Source: Scedosporium boydii (Eukaryota > Ascomycota > Sordariomycetes > Microascales > Microascaceae). From it: DNA of 64,000 bases. The notes beneath the pieces were generated by a model. It saw only the letters and a program-made list of their open reading frames with translations, was not told the origin of the DNA and made no database searches. Each line of letters begins with the position of its first letter. The stretch's first letter is position 1. A program made the translations under genes and the position numbers. This document shows, one piece after another, positions 1 to 9,780 of the stretch. The DNA lies in assembly GCA_002221725.1 (NCBI GenBank), contig NJFT01000026.1, positions 124,001-188,000 of the forward strand, in the 5' to 3' direction.

Positions 1-1845
1 AGATCTGACGTTATGGTGACTGAGGAAATGTTGGCCGCGGAAAGGGCTCTTCCCTTTCCGCAGCAAAAGGGTCCGTACATAAACATGTATCGCGCTTCTC
101 AACAGTCCGCAGCACACCATCTGTTTCAAAGAACATAACAGCACAACCCAGCGGTATATTTTCTAGCACAATAGGATGGTAATCGTTGAAGCGAAGGAAA
201 GCGACCCGTAGTTGGGGGAATGCGGCAGCTTCAATGCATACATACCTGTCGAAGTGCGATCACCTAGCTCATACTAGAAGTTCATCCTACAATGTGCCAA
301 GCCCGCTGTATTTCCGAGGTTACGCGCCCGAGAACCGTGGATGAGAAGACGACTTGTGATGTAGGAACGTATCTATGGATGCTGGGGGGAATGCCTAGAT
401 ATTCCAATCCCGCGTCTGTGTGGCTCCGGCTTCTCGGATCACAGTCATCTTGGTGTGGCTCAACGTTACTCCATGTATTTTTTGGTCCTCGCCATCGACG
501 TTAATTCACACACGACGCACAGCGGCCCTGATACGTCCGCATGATACAGCATCTACGGCGCCTATTCTGCGGGGGTGGTAGATGCCGAGGCCTCGTCTCG
601 CACTACACAACTCACCCAACCATCCATGGCCTCGCCACGGGTTACATGTTACTTGAATGCTTGATTCGGACAAGAGCCAGATGCTCTCCAACACTCGGGA
701 CAAGCATATCGGGGTTCTGACCGGAAGGAGACGTATCTCGCCTCATGCATTATATTACTATCCGTGTTGACGGATGATTCGGATGTGATCGGGGCGTGGC
801 CAAGCAGGAGTAGTGTGGGCATGGTGACCTCGACCGATGTGCCCCAGACAACAGACGCGGCCTCCGTCACTGCCGTCTCGTCTCTATATCTCTCGATGAA
901 ATGGGAAGCCGGCATGAGATACAAACACGAAGCCCGATGAGCCCCGAGGATTGGGGTTGTCAAGGCACGAGCTCCCGAACTTGGATTCAACCCCGCTGGC
1001 GTCATACTCCCGACGTCACGCCGCTCGCCCGTATCTCTCGGTATGCATTGAAGTGTCTGAGTGAACAGGCAGTTAGAATCAACTTTTGGCGCACGAGAGG
1101 GATCAATGTCTGTTGGCGAGGTCACCACGTTGGCGAACGGGACGTGTTTCGTGGCCCTTTTTTCTTCTGTGCGGATGTGTATTGCGGATATGCATTTGCG
1201 GATGTGCGGATGTGGTGCTTGTTAGTCTCTTAACCACTTTGGGAAGGAAAGATGGAGTCCACTCGCAGTGTATCCACAACACCGCCGGTCTCCCCCTCAT
1301 CATCTCCGGAGGCATAGACTTCATACCCGTGGACCAAATATCGGAGGCTTGTTCTCATAGCCTCCTTCTACTTGTACATCCGCAAAGATGTGTAGAGTCG
1401 TCGCCTTCCCAACTTCACGTCGGGTTTGGCCTAGACGGAAGAAATACCACGTTCATTTGTGACAGCTTGTCCAAAGGCACAGGGGGTTCCGTTTCTCATT
1501 ACGGCAACGAACTTGCCAGTAGTTTACTTCACAAGGGCGGTGTGGGTATCAGGGTTATCAGGGTCCATCGCTGCAGGTGAGCTCGGTTCGTTCGGACCAT
1601 GCTCGGGGAGACCAGAAATCCGGGTTGCGTCGGGGAAGGACCCACAATTAACCGAAGTCGAGAAAAGTCCGGGCCGGCTGGATCCGCGCGGAAAGAGTTT
1701 GGAAAAGCCGACAAGGTGGACAATATGAGAACGATTGTATTCCAAACTGATTTTATTGGCATGAAATGATCCGAAGATCCTAAATACAATAAACTAGAGG
1801 GGAAAAAAAAAAGGTCATTCTATGTCATTAGTTGCTAGTCTATCG
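1..1845. other. Gene-free left edge
   Basis: No convincing gene is visible. Several open frames of 60-160 codons occur on both strands, but they overlap each other, lack recognisable domains and have no consistent splice structure. The last part, from about 1700, must hold the 3' UTR of the minus-strand dioxygenase gene that ends at 1846. The plus frame around 1459-1600 is mildly hydrophobic and could be a worn fragment of a membrane protein, but this is too weak to call. Confidence 0.5.
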
Positions 1846-3190
1846 TTACTCTAGTCGCCCTGTGTCCGTGGTTTCATCCCTCGCCTGCTTCAAGAATGGC
1901 ATTAGAAGTGTTCCTCCCGTGCCTGTCAGGACTTTAGTCGCCGAAGATGAGCTGGCCAAGTTCTGTCTTGCAGGCCCCTTCCACGGCTGCTTCGACGGTA
2001 GAACAATGTACCGCGTTACAATCTTGATATGCTTGTTGCGGAAGTCACTGAGTGCCTCCGTTGCCGCTACGTAGGCCGTTTGCAAGCGCCGTTGCTCATC
2101 AGTCTCCGGTGGAAGGAGAGCTAGTTCTCTAATGCTTCCCATGCAGGCGACATGCTGGAGGAACTTCCGATGGGGTCCGGGCATGTACTCCCGAACCTCT
2201 TGGTGGTAGCTCTTCTCGACCACGGCCGAGGGCGAAGTGGCATTGCCTTTGTGATCCACGCCCAAGACGAGGTCGAAGAACTGGACGAGGGAACTCTGGC
2301 CATTGCTTCCGCCGCAGAACTCTCGCCACTGCCCCTTTCCGTCGCCTTCGTCGTAGAACACTCCTCTTGGCAACCCTGAAGAAGCCATGTTTTTGCTGCC
2401 GGCTAGGAAAGGACGGATCTGGTAGTAGAAGACCATTGGCTCGCATCGCTCAAACATTCTCTCCAGCAAGATACCGACGTCCAAGATGCACTCTCGGAGC
2501 TCCTCTAGGGCGCGGATAATGGTCTCATAGTCTCGAGTGGGGATGGCGGCGATGGCTTCCATCATGGTATCGATGATGCCAGCTCCTCTGCCTTCCATGG
2601 CCACGCTAATGAGCAGAAACCACGACTCAGACTCGGTTCCAGTAAAAGAACAAAGTATCTTTAGGTCTTCGGGGTGGATAAAGTCGTTGCCGGAACCGGC
2701 AAAGTTCCAGAGATTGGCAGCAGCGTAGGTGAGCACAGGAGGAAGGTCAAAGTGGGCCGAGACAAGAAGGAACGGGACCGTTATTTGCGGTGGCAGGACC
2801 TGTATCGTTCGTTGTTAGCATAAGTGGATGGTATATAAGGTCCTAAAGACACGGGCCTACCTCTGCTGGTTTGTCTCCTCCCCAAATATACGCCTGTGCC
2901 ATGAAGCCTAGCATGACATAGGCTCTTTGCCATTCGGCTTCCGATGTGAGGCGACTCGTTTCCAGGATTGGGAGCTGGGCCACAACATCTCGTATGCTGC
3001 CATTATCGATCAGTTCGGGTAGGTGCTTGACGATGTGTTCCCAAGGCTCATAGTATGAGTCTGAAAGGAGCTCCAAAGGACTCTCCGCAGGAAGGAAGGC
3101 GTTGCGAGTGACGCCAAACGCGTTTAGGTCTATTGACGACTTCATTGACGGCTTTTGAAGCGACTCGACGGGCTCAACGAAGTGAGGCAT
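1846..3190 (-). CDS. Indoleamine 2,3-dioxygenase
   Basis: Heme dioxygenase that opens the indole ring of L-tryptophan to N-formylkynurenine, the first step of the kynurenine route to NAD or anthranilate. Two exons: 3190-2861 and 2799-1846, joined in phase 0 across a 61-nt intron, giving 427 aa, the usual size for fungal IDO. The proximal heme ligand is expected at His367 in the DFRNKHIKIVTRY segment. The conserved GSGNDF and SGLPRGVFY-like segments are present. The start is the ATG at 3190 (MPHFVEP). The frame continues upstream only to a non-ATG codon. The gene diverges from kynureninase, and both enzymes act in one pathway, so coregulation is likely. Fungi often carry several IDO paralogues, so which one this is (Bna2-like or a catabolic copy) is not decided here. 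Confidence 0.93.
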
Positions 3191-3661
3191 GTTGTAATGT
3201 GGTAGCTTTGATAGATGATAGAGTATAGTGAAGGGCTGGGTATATGAGATTGTGACTGACAAACAACGCGAGAACGAGACCCCAAGATGCTACGGGAAGG
3301 AGATGAAGATATAGGCATAATGAAGGACATCTAGGATCATGGCAGCATCTCCATTTCCACTGTTTCTTCTGCTGGAGCTGAACCAAGACTCTCTCATCTC
3401 ACGTCAATGTCGTCTGACTCGGTTGGCGACGGATGGACGGATGGACGGAAAGACAAATGAGTGCGGATAACACTATCCCCACTGTGGAGACTCGGCGACC
3501 TCGACGCTGAAACCTGCGCCGGCAGGAAGAGTCCGACGAGTGTATAAAGTGATTTCATCAACCCGACTCTGGTCGAAGACCTGCATAAGCTCGTCATCAG
3601 AATCTACCAGAGTCACAAACCATCCCATAAGTGCCTCATACCTACCTTGTCCGATTCCACC
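3191..3661. promoter_or_regulatory. Bidirectional IDO/kynureninase promoter
   Basis: This 471-bp interval separates the two divergent start codons. It contains three CGG triplets at 3430, 3438 and 3446 in a tandem 8-bp repeat (CGGATGGA), a fourth CGG at 3464, and a GGATA-ACAC-TATCC inverted pair of GATA-type cores at 3465-3478. Further GATA cores lie near 3210-3225. CGG repeats are the half-sites of Zn2Cys6 regulators, and GATA cores are targets of nitrogen regulators of the AreA/NIT2 type. That these sites are used here is inference. Confidence 0.55.
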
Positions 3662-5281
3662 ATGGAGATGTCAGCATTCACCGACCGCCTTCGCAGCGGT
3701 AAGGCGCCAGAATTCCCCTCTGACGCTAACACACTGGCCTTTGCCCAGAAGCTGGACTCTCAGGACTCGCTTCGCCATCTGCGCGATGAATTCATCATTC
3801 CGACCAAGACATCGTTCAAGAAGAAAGCCCTCGATGGTAGTATTCCCGGTATGTTTTGTTGCCCTCGTTTTTCCTACCGTCCGTCATAGGGTACGCACGT
3901 TTCGGACAAGTCATGATGGCTGTGAGACTGACTCCTCCTCCCACACACAGGAACAGTGCCTTTACCAAACGGCACCGCCAACGGCACCCATCAATCCAAT
4001 GGCTCGTCCACGGCGGATGACTCGGAGAAGGTCATTTATTTCGTCGGGAACTCCCTCGGCGCGCAACCCAAGGCTGTCCGTAGGTATATCGACGCCCAGC
4101 TCGAAACCTGGGCATCCATCGGCGTTAACGGCCACTTCACGGGCATGGGAGACTCACCCCTAGTCGCGTGGCAGGATATGGCTGAGGACTGCGCCGTGAA
4201 GTCTGCCGACCTCGTCGGAGCATCGCCTCACGAGATTGTCATCATGAACACTCTCACCGCCAACCTCCACATGATGATGGCAAGCTTCTACAAGCCCACT
4301 GAGAAGCGCCATAAGATCATCCTCGAGTGGAAGCCTTTCCCTAGCGACCACTACGCCATCGAGAGCCAGATCACTTGGCACGGACTTGACCCCGCCAAGA
4401 GCATGGTCAAGATTGAGCCGGATGAGAATTGTCTCATTCCCACCCAGAAGATCCTCGATACTATCGACGAGCACGGTGACGAGACTGCGTTGATCCTGTT
4501 GCCCGGAATTCAGTACTACTCCGGTCAGTACTTTGACATGCCGCGCATCACAGCATACGCAAAGGCCAAGGGCATCGTCGTGGGATGGGACCTCGCACAT
4601 GCCGCCGGTAACGTAGAACTTAAGCTGCACGATTGGGACGTCGACTTTGCCTGCTGGTGTACGTACAAGTACATCAACGCCGGTCCTGGCAGCATTGCGG
4701 GAGCATTTGTCCACGAGCGCCATGGCCGCGTCGAGTGGCCCGATGATGCTGGTATCGATGGCACCGGGCGCCCTTCGTACCGCCCACGCCTCATGGGCTG
4801 GTATGGTGGCGATAAGAGAGTGCGGTTCAACATGGACAACAAGTTTGTGCCCACTCCCGGTGCAGCTGGCTACCAGCTGTCTAACCCGTCAATTATTGAC
4901 CTGGCCTCGCTGTCTGGAGCGCTCAGCGTGTTTGGCAAGACTTCCATGCGCGATCTTCGGAGCAAGGCTCTCGTTCTCACGGCGTATGCCGAATATCTGA
5001 TGGACGAGATGCAGGCTTCTTCTCCTTCGGACAGCGAACCGCCCTTCCGCATCATCACACCTCGAGACCCGGCGCAGCGGGGCACCCAGCTGAGCGTTGT
5101 CTTCGCTAACTCGGAGCTTCACGACGCAGTGAGCGCGTCGCTTGAGGAAAACGGCGTCATGTGCGATAAGCGGAAACCCAATGTTATCCGAGTGGCACCC
5201 GTGCCGTTGTACTCGCGATTTGAGGATGTGTGGAGGTTTATGCAGATTCTCAGGGAAGCGCTGAGGCTGGATAAGGCATGA
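3662..5281 (+). CDS. Kynureninase
   Basis: PLP-dependent hydrolase that cleaves kynurenine to anthranilate (or 3-hydroxykynurenine to 3-hydroxyanthranilate) plus alanine, in the cytosol. Exons 3662-3848 and 3951-5281 join across a 102-nt intron (GTATGT...CACAG) to give 505 aa. The YFVGNSLG segment near the N-terminus, the cofactor region WDLAHAAGN, and the PLP-binding lysine Lys302 in CTYKYINAG are all visible, as expected for the Bna5/KYNU family. The ATG at 3662 sits in a good CACC context; the open frame upstream has only a TTG. The gene shares its promoter region with the divergent IDO gene and is followed by a Zn2Cys6 regulator. Fungi may carry two kynureninase paralogues, and the paralogue is not decided here. 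Confidence 0.95.
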
Positions 5282-5969
5282 TTGGGGAGGAAGAGAGAAT
5301 GATGAGTTACGACCAGGGAATATACAACAGACTAAATGATAGGATATGGTAATGCATACTAGCAACTCTCGTAGACCTTTCTTTGATGCTGTCCTGTGAC
5401 GAATTGGCAAGACGGGGTAAGTAGTTGAGGTCGGTGGGCATTCCCCCATCAATGATGCCTTCCTGAAAGATGCGCCATTAGTAATTCAGAAAATCAAACG
5501 ACGACGACAATAGCATCGTCCTTCGTGGCTCCTGCCGGCTCCCGCCATCTTCCATGGGGACACTGGAAGGAGCCATGGAATCCGTTGGTGACCCACTCCG
5601 CTAGAGGAAGGAACACATTGAAGAGCCGAACCTCCGCCAGTCACACGTAAGTAGATTTCTTACGAAGTAGGAAACGGATCTCTGTTTTGAAACTTTCCCA
5701 ATACGCGTCGGTTTTCAGTTCCTACACGAAACGGTGCCATTCAACGGTGCGATACAGAACCTGACTCCAATGCCGCAAATTTTTTACAGTAGCGCTTTAG
5801 GAGTTTTAGATACACCTCAGAATAGAGAATAATTATAAATATGGAGAAACGGATTCCCGTCTCCGAACTCAGCTCGAACCCTTTTTAATCCGTGTTTTAT
5901 TCCGGGCTCATCCATCCGTTCCGACAGCACGTTACTTCATAATTCTGCATCTGTCGGTTTCAATTCGAG
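5282..5969. promoter_or_regulatory. Kynureninase 3' UTR and regulator promoter
   Basis: No gene is seen. The interval holds the 3' end of kynureninase and the upstream region of the Zn2Cys6 gene. A CGG-N4-CCG inverted pair lies at 5850-5859, about 115 bp before the regulator start. It is a possible autoregulatory site of a Zn2Cys6 protein. An AT-rich stretch around 5820-5842 precedes it. Confidence 0.4.
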
Positions 5970-8423
5970 ATGGATCATACAACCCCGGCGCCGGCTTCAC
6001 CCCCCGGCACGACGAAGATTATTCGCCGCCGCATCGCCAATGCATGCGATGGCTGCAAGGCGCGTAAAGTCAAATGCGACGGCCGCCAGCCGTGCACTTA
6101 TTGTGTGCGACGCCAACGACAGCATGCGTGTCATTATGCGCAGCCGCGCCGTCCTCGTCAACGGCCCCCTTCTGTTGCCTCCTCGGAGGGTCATTCGTTG
6201 CCGCCATTACCGCAGTCGCCTCCTCATTCAACAGTGAGCCTGAGGGCTTCAGCTTCTTCCACAACGAGGGATACATCACAACTTGATGCTGATAGTAGTG
6301 GTCGTAGAGTCGGATCACCTGCCTTACAACAGCAGTCTGATAAGATAGAATCGGCCGAAGATGACACCGAAGTGCCCAGAGAAGCCCGATTGCTCTTTGA
6401 TCCCCAAGGACAACTCATCTTCATCGGTGACTGCGCACCATTATCTCTCTTCCAGTCGGTTCGTCAGCTCGTCACTAGCCGTATCAGCCAGAATGCCTTC
6501 GCACCGGAAACAAGTCGCTATTCCGTACTTGAAAATGCTGCTGCACTAACTTCGTCGCCTCAATCCGAGAGTCATGGACCCCCAGACGTAAGGCCGATTG
6601 ACGTTGCGTCCGTCGTATCGAGCTATGTCTCGGTGACTACGGGGCTGGTGGACCTATTCGACGAGTCGAGTTTAGCAGACGACCTACTTTTATGGGTAAA
6701 TGTCAACAAAAAGCCCCAAAATCTGACCTCCGTGATCAATTATCTCATCCTTGCCATCGGGGGCCTAAAAGATGACGAGATGTCGTCTCAAGTCTACTTT
6801 GACTATGCCAGAAACCAAGCCTTTACCACTCTTAGTGGCAATCTTGGCGTCGGCACCGTTCAGGCATTCATCCTCATGACGGTTTACATGCTCTGTTCGT
6901 GTCAAATCAACAGCGCGTTCCTCGTGTTTGGTGTGGCTGCTCGTGCAGCTTATTCCATTGGACTTCACCGAACCGAGGTCAACGCCCGCTTTGGGCCGGA
7001 AATGCATCGGCAAAGGGATAGGCTTTGGAAAAGCTTGCGGGTCGTGGATCTGTTTCTAAGCACGTCGATGGGTCGTCCGCCAGCAACGTCAGATGTCGAC
7101 TGCACTGTACCGTACCGGTCGGTTGGGGAAGGCGGTAACGAGACGTTTGACCTCCTCAACGCATCTGTGCAGATCCTTCTCATTACGGAAGGCATAGTCA
7201 CCAAGATTTACTCGCGCAAAAAGATCTCTCTCCTCCTTACGGAAGGAGTCTCCCTGCAACTGAGAGAATGGTCCGCGAGGTGGCTTCGGCGATTGAAGGA
7301 AGTTGTGAGTCGGCCATCGGATCACAGCCAATCTGAAGTTAGTGGCACCTGTCAGGTGCTGTCGTCCTACTATTACGCCGTCATACTAGTCTCCCGGCCG
7401 TTTCTCATGTACGAACTCTTCCGGCGCCTCAGCGACGGACCGGACTCTGACGCACCTTCCGTAACGCCCCCGGTGCTGACTTCTGGCAAGTCCAAGTTGG
7501 CTGACGCATGCATCGATGCGGCAAGCTTAATGGTGGAGCCAATTCTGGACCTAGTTGAGCAACGGCTCTTAAGTAGCCGCATGCCACTTCTTGTGTAAGT
7601 GCACGTGAATACGGCCCCCTTCTCATGTGAAATTCCCCATTCAGAAGGCACTACAGTCGATTTATCCAGATACTTTGGTTGATATTGTCTAGGCAATCTT
7701 GTTGATATTTATCGGCACTGCACGCATCCGAAATATCTATTATAACGCGATTAACGCTCATCCCACGTGAATAAGGCAAGCTTCCAAGCTGCTAACATGT
7801 GCATCATTAGGTCCTGGCTCTTTGCCTCATCCCTGGTACTAGGCGTCGGCTTACTCGGAGGCTTCGGTCGTATCCTCGAAAAGCACACGCGCATGTCCAT
7901 CCAGGCCCTAGATTACTTCGCCAAATCCGACACGCACGCCAGGCAATACTCTCTCATCGCTCAGTCCCTCCTCACCACAGCACTAGCCCACCTCGAGAAA
8001 CGGGAACTCCAGGAGCGCCTCCGACGTACGGAAAGTTCCAGCCAACTGTTTGGGTTCATTTCACATGATGACGGTCATCCGAGAAGGAACGATGCTTCTT
8101 CCTCTGATCACCCGAGAAGAAGGAATGATGCTTCTTCTCCTGACCAGTGTAGCACGCAAATGGCTATGAGCCCCGTGGCTTCCGTTTCCAGGAGACATGA
8201 GCCGCCAGAGAGGTCGTATCTGCAACAGCAACACCGACGGCCATTTTCCATGAGCTCACCACATGCTGGGGATGTTGACTTTTTCGGTTTGGGTGATGCT
8301 CTGATGGGACAAGATGGAAATTTTTGGAATACGTACCAGGATGACGGGGACCCGGGGTTGACTTTGAACTTGTTTCCGTTGTTGGAGGCTAGTGGGGGGA
8401 TAGACCTTGCGCACTACCTGTGA
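5970..8423 (+). CDS. Zn2Cys6 transcription factor beside kynurenine genes
   Basis: Fungal binuclear-zinc regulator. The DNA-binding domain is complete: Cys26-x2-Cys29-x6-Cys36-x5-Cys42-x2-Cys45-x8-Cys54, followed by a basic, proline-rich linker and a fungal_trans-type middle region (around residues 200-520, with the IGLHR motif typical of the family). Exons 5970-7594 and 7811-8423 join across a 216-nt intron with a GCTAAC branch site, giving 745 aa. The C-terminus carries an imperfect tandem duplication of about 11-12 residues (HPRRNDASSSD, then HPRRRNDASSPD). It lies just downstream of kynureninase on the same strand. By position it may regulate the IDO/kynureninase pair, but nothing in the protein proves that. 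Confidence 0.88.
8076..8144 (+). repeat. Tandem duplication inside the Zn2Cys6 gene
   Basis: Two consecutive copies of about 33-36 bp start with catccgagaagg and cacccgagaagaagg and encode the near-identical peptides HPRRNDASSSD and HPRRRNDASSPD. The copies differ by one codon insertion and a few substitutions and keep the frame, so this is a coding minisatellite in a disordered tail. Confidence 0.8.
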
Positions 8424-8649
8424 TCTTGTTGAACCGTACTCAGCCGCCCCAAGTAATTCGGGTCCTCGTTGTAGTAACTCCCCACCAGGAACCCCCCGAC
8501 CTCTTCAAAGGGGACATCCAAATAAGTCTATTTCTATATTGAAATATTCCGTCAAATAATAGTAGTAGTAGTACTTGATGAAGATGTACTGATCGCGCGT
8601 CATCACCCAAGAGGTCATATCCCTGGCAGGCACAACTCTGGCACCAGCA

Positions 8650-9021
8650 CCTCAGTTGTGGATTCAGAACGCCGGAACTGACTTGTTGGCACCGGTGTTT
8701 GGCAATGCCCATGGCGAATATGGCCGCCAAGGCATACAATTGGCAAATGAGCGGCAACGGGCTGTCGAAGGATGTCACCGGCGATCGTGTCCATCCTGTG
8801 CTTGGTGGTGCAGACTCTTTAGACGAAGTTTACAAATGTTGTATAAAGGGGGGAAGCACCAAGGTCAATATCAACAGGTGACTGGATAAGGACTACGCCT
8901 CAACGGATAGATATGAAAGGGATGTCTGTTATGAGCCTTATGGAGGCAGCTAGAGAAGCAGAACGCTGTTGAGGCTTACATGAAGTTGGTTTGGTTTGGA
9001 AGTGCCGGGACCAATGTCTGA
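8650..9021 (+). pseudogene. Decayed class II fructose-bisphosphate aldolase-like gene
   Basis: Four neighbouring stretches in three different frames read as consecutive blocks of a class II (GatY/KbaY-type) aldolase. Frame 1 has GTDLLAPVFGNAHGEYG, the metal/substrate-binding block. Frame 2, from about 8770, has DRVHPVLGGADSLDEV and then KGGSTKVNINR. Frame 3, at 8931, has SLMEAAREAE. Frame 1 again, at 8965, has AVEAYMKLVWFGSAGTNV followed by a stop at 9019-9021, matching the family's FGSAGKA-type C-terminus. An in-frame TGA at 8879 and at least three indels break the gene, and the N-terminal half is not recognisable upstream. It is a dead 3' remnant rather than an intron-split gene, because no splice sites fit the frame changes. 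Confidence 0.72.
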
Positions 9022-9593
9022 TAACTCGCATCTAGACACACTCGAAGAGGATTGTCTAATGTGCTAGACCTGATTCGATAGTACAACTTTTTTCTAAATG
9101 GAGATAGGAGTAGCTAGCTAAGTTGTCTTGATATTGGATCGCCGCCATTGAGAGGTCGAGTACATGTTCCCAATCCAAGGCGTAAAACGGAACCACTCAA
9201 GGGACTATATAAGCTGTTAACCACAAGAGTCCCTTTCATAATTCGCTTCTGTATCTACATAGTACTCTGTAGATCTAACCTTCCTTTCATACGAAAGAGA
9301 AGAAGCTAGAGAAGAAGGCGGCGTGATGCGGATAAGAGGCTCTCGTATGCATGTGTTTATAAACTTTACCTTTTGGCTGCCCTAATCAAACTGCTCGAGC
9401 TTCAACTTCTGATCTCGGAGCGGAGGTTAAGATACCGGCCGATTCACGGTGGGGTTCCCGGCTCGGTTCGGAGTTCGGAGCTGGGCCCAGGGAGCACCCA
9501 CCCACACCGGCAATCATGATTCCAAATTCTAGCCTGTCGCCACCCACTGCCCCCACAAATTCAATGACCAGCATCAAGGAGCTACGAAATAAT

Positions 9594-9780
9594 CCTATAC
9601 CAGGGTTTGAAATGTTAAATTGAGAGATGCTCGCCGCCACCGGGTATATCTTAGATCAAGTGTCAAGAAGGTATATCCTCCAATAGTTTATATTTGTAAA
9701 TACTTATTTAGTACCTGTCAGGAGATAGGTCATGTGGTGCATCCGATCTCTCAAAATAACATCTCAAACCCTGGTATAGG
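9594..9780. mobile_element. MITE-like element with 35-bp terminal inverted repeats
   Basis: The left end (9594-9628) and the reverse complement of the right end (9780-9746) agree in 32 of 35 positions and begin CCTATACCAGGGTTTGA. The interior is only about 115 bp and has no coding capacity. If the repeat proper starts at TACCAGGG, it is flanked by TA on both sides, as expected of Tc1/mariner-type target duplication. A non-autonomous miniature element is the best reading. A stable hairpin of other origin is the alternative. Confidence 0.65.

Noticed and set aside
649..1128. 159-codon minus open frame near the left edge
   Set aside because: Overlapped by plus-strand frames of similar length, no domain, no splice partners.
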